Source: CAZOMR01 sp964580655 (GTDB lineage: Bacteria > RBG-13-61-14 > CAZOMR01). Taken from it: 6,420 bases of DNA. Of this stretch, positions 1 to 6,420 are shown in pieces. The notes beneath the pieces are model-generated. The model was not told the origin of the DNA. It did not search any database and saw only the letters and a list, made by a program, of their open reading frames with translations. Both the position numbers and the translations under genes were made by a program. The first letter of the stretch is position 1. Every line of letters starts with the position of its first letter. The DNA lies in NCBI GenBank assembly GCA_964580655.1, contig CAZOMR010000194.1, forward strand, positions 1 to 6,420, in the 5' to 3' direction.

Positions 1-66
1 CTCAAGAGGAGCCGTATATTTCACGGATAGTCACCATTTATGTCGCACACCCAAAGAGGGATGGAA

Positions 67-783
67 TCAGGATTTAATCAGATTGAGGATATCGAAAAGG
101 CGCTCAGCCTTGACGGCTTTCGGAAGAGCCGGCGGGTCAAGGTATGGGTTCTTGAGCCAGACGGCCCAGAGCCCTGCATTATGCGCACCGAGAACATCCG
201 AGCCCCAGAGGTCTCCGACATGAAGCGCCCTCTCCGGATTGACCCCGGCTTTATCAATAGCTAGGCGGAAAAAGCGAGGGTCCGGCTTCATCATGGCCTC
301 AAGGGTTGAATCAAGGATGAACTTGAAATAACCGGCGATACCCACATCTTCGCATTTCTTGAGTGTGCGGCCGTCGTTATTGGAGATAATGCCCAGCCTG
401 ATCCCGCGCCGCTGAAGCTCTTTCAGGAGCTCCCGTGCCCCTGGCATGAGCACTCGCTGGGGTCGGAAAGCAAGCAGGACTTTGCCGAGTTCTTGAATTA
501 TCTTTTCCCTGTCATCGGGGATATTCAACTCCTGAAGAAGCACCTCACTGAATGTCCGCATATAAGTGTCGTTATCAAAAGGAGCAAGCTCCAGTATCCG
601 GGGAGCATGACGGAAATCCGCGCGATGATAGGCCGCTTCCACCTGGCCGTGAGTGTGGTCAAAACCGAGCTCGTTGAGACTCATGGCGATGCGGGCAAAG
701 TAAGGAGGGTCAGAAGTGACCAGGGTGTCTCCGAAATCAAATGTTATCAACTCGGGTACAGGGATTGGCTTCTCATGACTCAT
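67..783 (-). CDS. HAD-superfamily hydrolase with variant motif I (DFGDT)
   Basis: A 238-residue soluble protein of the haloacid dehalogenase superfamily, probably a cytoplasmic small-molecule phosphatase. All four motifs are visible in order. Motif I is FDFGDTL with nucleophile D16; motif II is the ISNN segment with S134; motif III is K166 in MKPDPRFF; motif IV is GDLWGSD with D191 and D196. The stretch between motifs I and II (about residues 25-110) is the size and helical character of a C1 cap, as in the phosphoglycolate phosphatase/2-haloacid dehalogenase branch, and the length is normal. Oddity: the usual DxD of motif I is D16-F-G18-D19, so the second Asp, the general acid/base in HAD phosphatases, is Gly and an Asp lies one position later. 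DxGDT forms occur in uncharacterised HAD proteins, so this is a real variant rather than an error. The substrate cannot be read from the sequence. The ATG at 783 has no Shine-Dalgarno sequence; a promoter candidate lies just upstream. It is transcribed away from the other three genes. Confidence 0.9.
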   Translation of the reverse strand: MSHEKPIPVPELITFDFGDTLVTSDPPYFARIAMSLNELGFDHTHGQVEAAYHRADFRHAPRILELAPFDNDTYMRTFSEVLLQELNIPDDREKIIQELGKVLLAFRPQRVLMPGARELLKELQRRGIRLGIISNNDGRTLKKCEDVGIAGYFKFILDSTLEAMMKPDPRFFRLAIDKAGVNPERALHVGDLWGSDVLGAHNAGLWAVWLKNPYLDPPALPKAVKAERLFDILNLIKS

Positions 784-798
784 AAAATCACTGGATTT

Positions 799-827
799 AT
801 TCTAGCATGAAACTAATCTCTTTACAA
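799..827 (-). promoter_or_regulatory. Sigma70-like promoter for the HAD gene
   Basis: On the minus strand, TTGTAA (822-827) and TAGAAT (799-804) are separated by exactly 17 bases. The -10 box matches the consensus at 5 of 6 positions and the -35 at 4 of 6. Transcription would start near 792, leaving a leader of only about 9 bases before the ATG at 783. That fits the lack of a ribosome binding site there and suggests near-leaderless translation. This is motif reading only. Confidence 0.45.
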
Positions 828-871
828 ACAATGAAGAATATCAGACCAATTGCTTAATAGAATTTATGAAA

Positions 872-900
872 TTGTCAAACCTTCATGTATGTGGTAGCTT
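872..900 (+). promoter_or_regulatory. Weak promoter candidate for the SRPBCC-comEC unit
   Basis: TTGTCA (872-877, 5 of 6 to the -35 consensus) is followed after 17 bases by TAGCTT (895-900, 3 of 6 to the -10 consensus, keeping the TA and final T). It sits about 55 bases before the ATG at 956 in the AT-rich divergent region. The -10 match is poor, so the true promoter may be elsewhere or need an activator. Confidence 0.22.
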
Positions 901-936
901 AGATTTCCTGGCGCATGCAATGACAGAAAAGGGTTA

Positions 937-945
937 AAAGGAGGG
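937..945 (+). promoter_or_regulatory. Shine-Dalgarno sequence of the SRPBCC gene
   Basis: AAAGGAGGG lies upstream of the ATG at 956. The GGAGG core at 940-944 leaves 11 bases to the start, slightly longer than usual. A second purine run, GGAAGG, directly abuts the ATG. This supports 956 as the start and contrasts with comEC, which has no such site. Confidence 0.7.
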
Positions 946-955
946 AACCGGAAGG

Positions 956-1621
956 ATGAAGATAAGGTTTTTGGCAGTGATGATCCTTGGACTTTTTGCG
1001 GTTCCCTTTTTATCTCTGGCGCAGACATCAGCGGAACTCACATTGAGCAACCTTGACCTGCCCACGGTAGAGAAGCTCCTTGAGACGGGCAACTTTCTGA
1101 TTGTGCGAGAGAGGCCGGATGGGAGCTTAAAGGAGGCTTCGGCAGGGACACTCGTGGATGCTCCGCTGGATGTTGTATGGGATACCATCATGGACTATGG
1201 TCACTACCCGGAATTCATGCCCCAGACCGAGGAGATGCAGATAGTAAAAAGGGTCAGCGAGAACGAGGTAATTGTCGAGCAGACAATAGCCGTGACCATC
1301 TCGGTGATCAAGGTGCACCTGACATATCAACTTCGGCAGATGGCAGAGCCGAAAAAGAAAATCCGGTTTGAACATGTAAGCGGAGACCTGCCTGGAACTC
1401 ACGGCGGCTGGGACCTGCTCGCAATTGATGATGGAAAGAGGACTATCATTTTCTATTCGCTTTTCTCAAACCTCATGGCCCTGCCCTGGCCGGCTGGAGC
1501 CATCCTGCGCGCCGAACCTGATTTCATGACAGCGGTAAATGTGACCACGGCAATGCTCGTGGCCAAGGCTGTCCGGGAAGAATGCGAGAAACGGGCCAGG
1601 TCTTTCCCTGTGCCGCAATAA
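956..1621 (+). CDS. Exported SRPBCC (START-fold, polyketide cyclase/COQ10-like) protein
   Basis: A 221-residue protein with a Sec-type signal peptide: K2 and R4 in the n-region, a hydrophobic core at about F5-L19, and a likely cleavage after A22 (SLA|Q). No lipobox cysteine is present, so the mature protein should be periplasmic or secreted. Residues about 60-212 look like an SRPBCC/polyketide cyclase-dehydrase domain: the opening strand GTLVDAPLDVVWDTIMDYGHYPEFMP (residues 64-89; conserved W75, D80, Y84, P85, F87), then alternating strands around residues 95-170, a GGWDLL strand (150-155), and a long C-terminal helix (188-214) expected to close the ligand cavity. Such domains bind hydrophobic ligands (lipids, quinones, polyketides); the ligand here is unknown. 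The stop is three bases before the comEC start, so the two are probably co-transcribed. An enzymatic role cannot be excluded. The fold assignment is firm in my reading; the function is not. Confidence 0.85.
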   Translation: MKIRFLAVMILGLFAVPFLSLAQTSAELTLSNLDLPTVEKLLETGNFLIVRERPDGSLKEASAGTLVDAPLDVVWDTIMDYGHYPEFMPQTEEMQIVKRVSENEVIVEQTIAVTISVIKVHLTYQLRQMAEPKKKIRFEHVSGDLPGTHGGWDLLAIDDGKRTIIFYSLFSNLMALPWPAGAILRAEPDFMTAVNVTTAMLVAKAVREECEKRARSFPVPQ

Positions 1622-1624
1622 GCA

Positions 1625-4279
1625 ATGCGGTTCAAGATGAAGGGACCTGGCTCAGCATCCCCGGAATTGAATAGAGTCCTCTTCGGCACACGGCCTTTTC
1701 TGGCCCTCTCCATTTCACTGGCCATCGGGGTGGCGCTTTCTGCGCATTTCTTTGTCCCTGTTAAATTCCTGGCTCTTCCAGCAGGCTTTGCATGGCTGAC
1801 TGGGGCCGTGCTCTATCTTGGTCGCTTTCGTTTCCGGCTGGAGGCCGCGGGAATTCTCTGCCTTATAGCGGTCATGATGAGCGGCATGATGATTGAGAGC
1901 AGGGAGAAGAAACTGCTTGAGGAATCGGATTCTCTCACGCCATTCCTGGAACAAGGGCAGATCACCCTGGAGGCTCGCCTGGCTTCAATGCCGGAGAGCT
2001 CGCCGGATAAAACCATATTGACCCTGCAGGCACAGCGAGTGTTTCATGAGGGAGGGGTGTTCCCTGTTCAGGGCAAAGTGAGGATAAACGCATCCGATGT
2101 CCCTGCTCATATATATCGCGGGGATCGAGTGAGGATGAGGGTTTACCTGAGCCGGCCTGCCAACTTCAATAACCCCGGTGGTTTTGATTATGTCCGGTAT
2201 CTGGCTCGGAGGGGGATTGCGGTCAGGGGCACTCAGGCGAGGGGCACTGCTATCCTGCGGATGGGCCCCGGTTCAGGGTTTGGCTTTCATTCATGGATAG
2301 AAAGGGCCAGAGAGAAAATCGGGAATATCATCCTTGAAAACGGAGGCAAGGGCGAGGGCCTTATCCGGGCGCTGATTATCGGGGACCGCAAGGCAGTGCC
2401 GAAGGGTATTGTGACAGCCTTCCAGGAGACAGGGCTTGCGCACATCCTGAGTATTTCAGGGCTTCATCTCGGAATGGTGGCCCTGGCCGGCTTTGTCCTG
2501 TTTCGCTGGATATTGGGATTCTCAAGCTGGCTTGCGCTACACCTCAATCTTTATAAAGTATCAGCCTTATTGACCATGGCCGCTGTGCTTTTCTACGCCC
2601 TGCTTGCTGGAATGAGGGTTCCCACCATCCGCGCACTCGTGATGGCATGGGTGTTCCTCATTGCCGTGATGAGCGGAAGAACCTACCGGATATGGAACAT
2701 CTTCTTTCTGGCCGGGTTCATTGTTCTCCTGGTCTGGCCATCCGCCCTGTTCGAGGCAAGCCTTGCTCTCTCTTTTATCGCAGTGGCTTCCCTCATATAC
2801 CTGATGCCTCGCCTATGGATCCTCGTGCCCCGTACAGCGCTTTTCCTGAAATCAGATCGCCTGGATTTACTTGTCCAGGAGAAAAGATTCTCTCTGCGCA
2901 AGGCTTTTCTCCGTATCTACCGCTATCTTCTCAATATCTTCCTGGCTTCATTCATCGTCCAGCTAGGGGTCTTGCCACTGCTCGCTCATTACTTTCACCA
3001 GTTCGGCCCGCTTGCACCGCTCTTTAACCTCCTGATCTTGCCAGTATGCGGCCTGCTTATCATCCCGGCCGGAATATTCGGAGCCGTGATCGGAATTCCT
3101 GCGCCAGGGCTTGCTGGCCCGGTCTTCTCGCTACTCGGTCATGCCTCATCCCTTGTATCGCAACTGGTGGTCTGGTTTAGCACATGGCACATGTCCTCTG
3201 TATTGGTTCGACCTTTATCCGGGCCGGAGATCATCGCCTGGTACGGACTCGGCGTTTCCGTTCTTGAATGGATCATCTTGAAAATCAGGGGCCGGCCATC
3301 CTGGCTGATTGAGCATGAGGTCTACTCCTCTGGCCGAGATTACGTTCCGGCCAGGAAAGAGGCGCTCCCGGATCAGAGGATTAGATTGCTAAAGCGGCTT
3401 TTCATCCTGATCGCCGTGGTCTCAGCGCTTGGATCAGCAGGGGTTAGCCTGGGCCGGATGGCGGCCAAGAGACTAGACCACCGACTTCACTTTACAGTGA
3501 TTGATGTGGCACACGGGCAGAGTATTCTCATCGAGTTCCCGGATCATCAGACCATGCTCGTGGACGGTGGAGGATTTTACAGCGATGCCTATGATGTGGG
3601 AAAGTTCGTCGTGGCCCCTTTCCTTTTGAGTAAATGGAGAAAAAGTCTTGATGTGGTGGTGCTCACACATCCTCACCCGGACCACGGCAGGGGATTGAAT
3701 TATATCCTGGCGCGCTTCCGTGTCAAGGAGTTCTGGACTATCGCGGATAGAAATCCCCTGTCAGATGAATTGATAGACCTGGCAGAAGAACGCGGAATTA
3801 CTGTGCGGATAATAGACCGGAGCTTTCCCGGACTCGATCTCTCCGGCGCAAAAGTTTCCATACTAAATCCCGGGCCAGGAAATCCTGCACCAGGTGCGGA
3901 CTTAAATGACAGGTCAATTGTGATCAAGGTCTCTTACCGGGATATTAGCTTTCTCATTCCGGCCGACATCTGCCGGAAGACCGAGGCCGAGCTTCTGGAA
4001 CTCTATCAGGGCTCGGGCATTCTACGCTCGGACTTTCTGGTCGCGCCTCATCACGGCTCGATCTCATCATCCTCTCCCGCTTTCCTGAAAGCAACTCATC
4101 CCGCACATGCCATTTTCTCTGCCAGGGAAAGAAGCCGGTTTTCTGTTCCCCACTCAAAGGTTATTGAGCGGTATGAAAAACTCGGGATTCAAATCTGGAG
4201 AACCGATAAGAACGGAGCCATCTCAATCACCACCGATGGCGAGGATTATCAGATCAAGAGTTTTCTGGCCTCGCCATGA
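1625..4279 (+). CDS. comEC: ComEC/Rec2 DNA internalization channel with metallo-beta-lactamase domain
   Basis: An 884-residue inner-membrane protein expected to pass single-stranded DNA into the cytoplasm during natural transformation. Domains in order: N-terminal membrane helices (about 24-42, 46-65, 72-90); an OB-fold/DUF4131 region (about 95-210) ending in the hallmark NPGGFDYVRYLARRGI (183-198); the Competence domain (about 245-555), with LIIGDRKAVP (250-259), the signature HILSISGLHLG (273-283) and many membrane helices; a further helix at about 588-610; and a metallo-beta-lactamase domain (about 620-880). Active-site motifs of that domain are intact: VDGGG (D647), HPHPDH (H682, H684, D686, H687), N761/S764, D781 and PHHGS (H809, H810). 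This domain is proposed to degrade the non-transported strand. Length is at the upper end of the family. The ATG at 1625 follows the upstream stop by three bases and lacks a Shine-Dalgarno site; ATG at 1637 is an alternative. No other competence gene is in the window, so DNA uptake itself is inferred from the family. Confidence 0.95.
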   Translation: MRFKMKGPGSASPELNRVLFGTRPFLALSISLAIGVALSAHFFVPVKFLALPAGFAWLTGAVLYLGRFRFRLEAAGILCLIAVMMSGMMIESREKKLLEESDSLTPFLEQGQITLEARLASMPESSPDKTILTLQAQRVFHEGGVFPVQGKVRINASDVPAHIYRGDRVRMRVYLSRPANFNNPGGFDYVRYLARRGIAVRGTQARGTAILRMGPGSGFGFHSWIERAREKIGNIILENGGKGEGLIRALIIGDRKAVPKGIVTAFQETGLAHILSISGLHLGMVALAGFVLFRWILGFSSWLALHLNLYKVSALLTMAAVLFYALLAGMRVPTIRALVMAWVFLIAVMSGRTYRIWNIFFLAGFIVLLVWPSALFEASLALSFIAVASLIYLMPRLWILVPRTALFLKSDRLDLLVQEKRFSLRKAFLRIYRYLLNIFLASFIVQLGVLPLLAHYFHQFGPLAPLFNLLILPVCGLLIIPAGIFGAVIGIPAPGLAGPVFSLLGHASSLVSQLVVWFSTWHMSSVLVRPLSGPEIIAWYGLGVSVLEWIILKIRGRPSWLIEHEVYSSGRDYVPARKEALPDQRIRLLKRLFILIAVVSALGSAGVSLGRMAAKRLDHRLHFTVIDVAHGQSILIEFPDHQTMLVDGGGFYSDAYDVGKFVVAPFLLSKWRKSLDVVVLTHPHPDHGRGLNYILARFRVKEFWTIADRNPLSDELIDLAEERGITVRIIDRSFPGLDLSGAKVSILNPGPGNPAPGADLNDRSIVIKVSYRDISFLIPADICRKTEAELLELYQGSGILRSDFLVAPHHGSISSSSPAFLKATHPAHAIFSARERSRFSVPHSKVIERYEKLGIQIWRTDKNGAISITTDGEDYQIKSFLASP

Positions 4280-4301
4280 GCCCCTAAAAATTCAAAAACA
4301 T

Positions 4302-4331
4302 TTGACTACAAGCAGGAATGAGTAATATATT
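4302..4331 (+). promoter_or_regulatory. Promoter candidate for the acyl-CoA ligase gene
   Basis: TTGACT (4302-4307, 5 of 6) and TATATT (4326-4331, 5 of 6) are separated by 18 bases, just after the comEC stop. If used, transcription would start near 4338 and the palindromic repeat that follows would fall in a leader of nearly 190 bases. A weaker alternative lies after the repeat: TTGCTG (4453-4458) with TTAAAT (4475-4480) at 16 bases. Motif reading only. Confidence 0.38.
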
Positions 4332-4341
4332 TATCAGTTAG

Positions 4342-4443
4342 TTCCCTCCCCCTTTTGATGGAGGAGGGTTAGGGTGGGGCTGCTTGAAAAGCTTATAAAG
4401 AGCCACCCTCCCCTTAATCCCCTCCCATCGCAGGGAGGGGAAA
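4342..4443. repeat. Palindromic MITE/REP-like repeat made of two G/C-rich hairpins
   Basis: The element is an imperfect inverted repeat of about 100 bp. The left arm begins TTCCCTCCC and contains a hairpin (CCCTCC at 4344-4349 with GGAGGG at 4363-4368). The right arm holds a perfect 8-bp hairpin (CCCCTCCC at 4419-4426, six-base loop, GGGAGGGG at 4433-4440) and ends GGGAGGGGAA. Between the hairpins, AGGGTGGGGCT (4371-4381) pairs imperfectly with AGCCACCCT (4401-4409), so the two halves can also fold on each other around an AT-rich centre with AAGCTT. Arms with GGGTTAGGGTGGGG-like cores resemble a short non-coding palindrome that I recall scattered between genes in many bacterial genomes. It has no coding capacity and no clear target duplication. 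Neither hairpin is followed by a T run, so it is not a standard intrinsic terminator, though it may stabilise or attenuate transcripts between comEC and the ligase gene. Confidence 0.7.
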
Positions 4444-4513
4444 ATCATTTACTTGCTGATTAAAGTGTCATCTATTAAATGCTCCGAGTAATAACTCAAG
4501 CATGGAAAGAGCC

Positions 4514-4520
4514 GGGGGTG
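4514..4520 (+). promoter_or_regulatory. Shine-Dalgarno-like site deciding the ligase start
   Basis: GGGGGTG matches the extended Shine-Dalgarno GGAGGTG at 6 of 7 positions and places its core seven bases before the ATG at 4526. The upstream in-frame ATG at 4502 has no such site. A third in-frame ATG at 4538 is preceded by GGTGA (4529-4533) and remains a real alternative. Confidence 0.45.
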
Positions 4521-4525
4521 GACTG

Positions 4526-6370
4526 ATGGGTGAAAACATGAATTATCTGGACAGACCGTGGAAAAAGATACGCGAGAAGATGAATCTTCCCGACACCCTT
4601 GAGCCTTATCCCAGGATTCCGCTTTTTAAGTTTCTGGATGATGCGGCGGAAGAATTCCCGAAAAAGACCGCGTGTGTCTACCTGGACAGGGATATAGGCT
4701 ATTCAGAGCTTTTGAAGGAGACGAACCGCTTCGCAAATGCGCTTCACCAGATGGGTGTGAAGAAAGGAGACCGGGTAGCCACGATCCTTCCCAACAGCCC
4801 GCAGTTCATCATTGCGGACTACGCTATCCTGAAGGCTGGCGCGGCCCATGTCCCTTGCAGTCCTTTACATACCGCGGCGGACATGGAATACGAGCTAAGC
4901 GAGGCTGGCGTGGAGACCATCATCTGCATTGACTCATCGCACGAGCTGGTTGAAGCCGTGAAGAAAAAAACCCCGCTGAAAAACATAATCCTGACCACGC
5001 TCCATGATTATTCCAGGGAAAAGGCGTTACACCCTCCTGTCCCCGGGGTCTACCTTTTTCGGGAGATGATAGAGGATTCCGATCCTGTCCCCCCCGGTGT
5101 TGATATAAACCCGACCGAGGATCTGGCCGAGGTTCCCTTCACCGGCGGCGCCACGGGCCTGCCCAAGGGGGTCATGCTTACTCACTACAACATGGCCTGT
5201 AATGTCATCCAGATGTGGGGAGCCTTGAACAGCCAGGAGCTTATTGCTTTTATCCTGCGCGGAAACGCGTCAGTGCTTCTGGCTCTGCCCTTCTTTCACC
5301 AGTACGGGCACTGGGCCATGCACTCCGCGGTCTACAATGCCTGGAAGATGTTGCTCGTGCCAAACCCCAGGGATACGGACATGATGATAAAGCTGATGCA
5401 GAGGCACCGGCCCTTCATGAACATAGGTGTTCCCACCCAGTATATGCGGATCGCCTCCGAAAAGGTCAGGCAGGTCGGAGTCCTGGGAGCCTCCGGATCA
5501 GCCGCGCTTCCGCCGGAGGTTGCGGAAGAATACGAGAAGAAGACCGGGGCTCCCGTGGATGAAGGCTACGGCCTGACAGAGACCAGCCCGGTTACGCACG
5601 CAAACCTCACAGGCCTCACGCGCCTGATACCCCCAAGAGAAGAGCCGATCCAGATTCCTCCATTTGTCATCTCAATCATCAAATCCATTGTCAAATCAAT
5701 CGGCGGAGAGAGATTTATGCGCGGAATAACCCGGCTCATACCACTTGCGAGCCGTGCGGCCGCCAGGCGGGAGACCGGGGAGAAAGCCTCCACGCGCAAG
5801 AAGGGCTCTATTGGCATACCTATCATGGATACCGATGTCAAGCTGGTGGACCCCGAGGGAAAGGATGTGCCGTTTGGAGAGACAGGAGAGATGTGGATCA
5901 GGGGTCCGCAGGTGATGAAGGGATACTGGCCGAACCCCGGACAGGGCCTGGTGGATGCATGGCTTCCAACCGGGGACATCGCCCGCATGGACGAGGACGG
6001 ATACTTTTACATAGTGGACAGGATCAAGGACATGATAAATGTCTCCGGCTACAAGGTCTACTCGCGCGTGGTGGATGATGTGCTGTATCAGCATCCGGCT
6101 GTGCAGATGGCCGGGGCTATCGGCATACCTGACCCGGAGCGCAAGGGAAGCGAGAGGATAAAGGCCTTCATCAAACTCAAACCCGGATTCGAAGGCAAGG
6201 TGGATGAAGAAGATATTCTCAGGCACTGCCGCGAGAACCTCCCACCATACTCCGTCCCCAAATTCGTGGAATTCCGCGATGACCTTCCTCTCACCACAAC
6301 CGAGAAAATCTTCAAACGCAAACTCCGCGAAGAGGAAATAGAGAAAATGAAACAGCAAGGCATAATATAA
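4526..6370 (+). CDS. Acyl-CoA ligase (AMP-forming, long-chain fatty acid type, ANL superfamily)
   Basis: A 614-residue cytoplasmic enzyme expected to activate a carboxylic acid to acyl-AMP with ATP and then to acyl-CoA. ANL core motifs are in order: A3 P-loop FTGGATGLPKG (205-215); FFHQYG (256-261); A5 GYGLTETSP (347-355); A7 TGD (482-484) followed by DGYFYIVDRIKD with R499; and the A10 lysine K594 in TTTEKIFKRKL. The N-terminus (LDRPW, then a PLFKFLDDAAEEFPKKTACVY-like opening) resembles FadD-type long-chain ligases, but substrate is not fixed by sequence. Oddities: about 64 residues (361-424) separate A5 from the KKGSIGIP strand where relatives have roughly ten; the hinge-following segment reads GYKVYSRVVDDVLY instead of the usual GxKVYPxEVExVLY; and A10 lacks the usual SGK glycine. 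All catalytic residues I can identify remain, so the enzyme is probably active. Start 4526 is chosen for its ribosome binding site; 4502 and 4538 are alternatives. Monocistronic or followed by genes outside the window. Confidence 0.92.
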   Translation: MGENMNYLDRPWKKIREKMNLPDTLEPYPRIPLFKFLDDAAEEFPKKTACVYLDRDIGYSELLKETNRFANALHQMGVKKGDRVATILPNSPQFIIADYAILKAGAAHVPCSPLHTAADMEYELSEAGVETIICIDSSHELVEAVKKKTPLKNIILTTLHDYSREKALHPPVPGVYLFREMIEDSDPVPPGVDINPTEDLAEVPFTGGATGLPKGVMLTHYNMACNVIQMWGALNSQELIAFILRGNASVLLALPFFHQYGHWAMHSAVYNAWKMLLVPNPRDTDMMIKLMQRHRPFMNIGVPTQYMRIASEKVRQVGVLGASGSAALPPEVAEEYEKKTGAPVDEGYGLTETSPVTHANLTGLTRLIPPREEPIQIPPFVISIIKSIVKSIGGERFMRGITRLIPLASRAAARRETGEKASTRKKGSIGIPIMDTDVKLVDPEGKDVPFGETGEMWIRGPQVMKGYWPNPGQGLVDAWLPTGDIARMDEDGYFYIVDRIKDMINVSGYKVYSRVVDDVLYQHPAVQMAGAIGIPDPERKGSERIKAFIKLKPGFEGKVDEEDILRHCRENLPPYSVPKFVEFRDDLPLTTTEKIFKRKLREEEIEKMKQQGII

Positions 6371-6403
6371 CCTAAATTGAGCGTTTTTATTGTAACAAAG
6401 GTT

Positions 6404-6418
6404 TTTGCCCTGGGCAAA
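6404..6418. other. Short palindrome after the ligase gene, cut off by the window end
   Basis: TTTGCCC and GGGCAAA flank a single central base, 34 bases after the ligase stop codon. As RNA it would form a stem of about five pairs with a small loop. It could be part of a terminator or a protein-binding site; the sequence after 6420 is needed to see a T run. The rest of 6371-6420 shows nothing I can support. Confidence 0.25.
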
Positions 6419-6420
6419 TT

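Noticed and set aside
1..66. A possible terminator (CCGT with ACGG, 13-16 and 23-26) or gene remnant downstream of the HAD gene
   Set aside because: A four-base stem without a T run and no recognisable protein in the short stretch give nothing supportable.
40..264. A 74-residue plus-strand open frame at the window start
   Set aside because: Most of it is antisense to the C-terminal part of the HAD gene, it shows no domain and has no convincing ribosome binding site.
861..873. AATTT-ATG-AAATT palindrome in the divergent region as an operator
   Set aside because: Five-base AT arms are expected by chance in DNA this AT-rich, and no regulator gene is adjacent.
1625..4279. The possibility that ComEC is inactive or truncated
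   Set aside because: The full domain order and every metallo-beta-lactamase metal-binding motif that I looked for are present without frameshift or internal stop.
4342..4443. The G/C-rich repeats as a small CRISPR array
   Set aside because: There are only two inverted, imperfect arms and no regularly spaced direct repeats.
4419..4444. The perfect 8-bp hairpin as an intrinsic terminator of comEC
   Set aside because: The stem is strong but is followed by AAAATC rather than a T run, and on the other strand it is followed by ATTAAGG; it is better explained as half of the palindromic repeat.
5696..6358. A 220-residue open frame on the minus strand inside the acyl-CoA ligase gene
   Set aside because: It lies fully antisense to a gene with clear ANL motifs, has no recognisable domain, and its composition is that of a codon-bias shadow.

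Overview
The window reads as an ordinary chromosomal stretch of a Gram-negative bacterium with moderately GC-rich genes and AT-richer intergenic DNA. The ComEC layout, the FTGGATGLPKG form of the adenylate-forming signature in the acyl-CoA ligase, and a G/C-rich palindromic intergenic repeat would fit Desulfobacterota (former Deltaproteobacteria) or a neighbouring phylum such as Nitrospirota. That placement is inference only: no rRNA or other phylogenetic marker is present. I see no rRNA, tRNA, CRISPR array, integrase or transposase.

Layout: positions 67-783 (minus strand) encode a HAD-superfamily hydrolase. A 172-base AT-rich divergent intergenic region (784-955) follows, with a good sigma70-like promoter for the HAD gene and only a weak one for the rightward genes. 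Positions 956-1621 (plus) encode an exported SRPBCC/START-fold protein. Three bases later, 1625-4279 (plus) encodes a full-length ComEC/Rec2 DNA-uptake channel with an intact metallo-beta-lactamase domain. These two genes look like one transcription unit, probably translationally coupled. The next gap (4280-4525) holds a promoter-like pair and an imperfect palindromic repeat of about 100 bp built of two G/C-rich hairpins. Positions 4526-6370 (plus) encode an acyl-CoA ligase of the ANL superfamily with an unusual insertion of about 55 residues. The last 50 bases are noncoding and contain a short palindrome cut by the window edge.

The genes do not form one obvious pathway. ComEC would carry single-stranded DNA across the inner membrane; the SRPBCC protein would sit in the periplasm next to it, probably binding a hydrophobic ligand; the acyl-CoA ligase would activate fatty or other carboxylic acids in the cytoplasm; the HAD protein is a small-molecule phosphatase candidate with an altered catalytic motif. 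I found no convincing new system. The points most worth a second look are the ligase insertion with its repeated G-[LI]-TRLIP motif, the SRPBCC-ComEC pairing, the HAD motif I variant and the palindromic repeat in the leader of the ligase gene.
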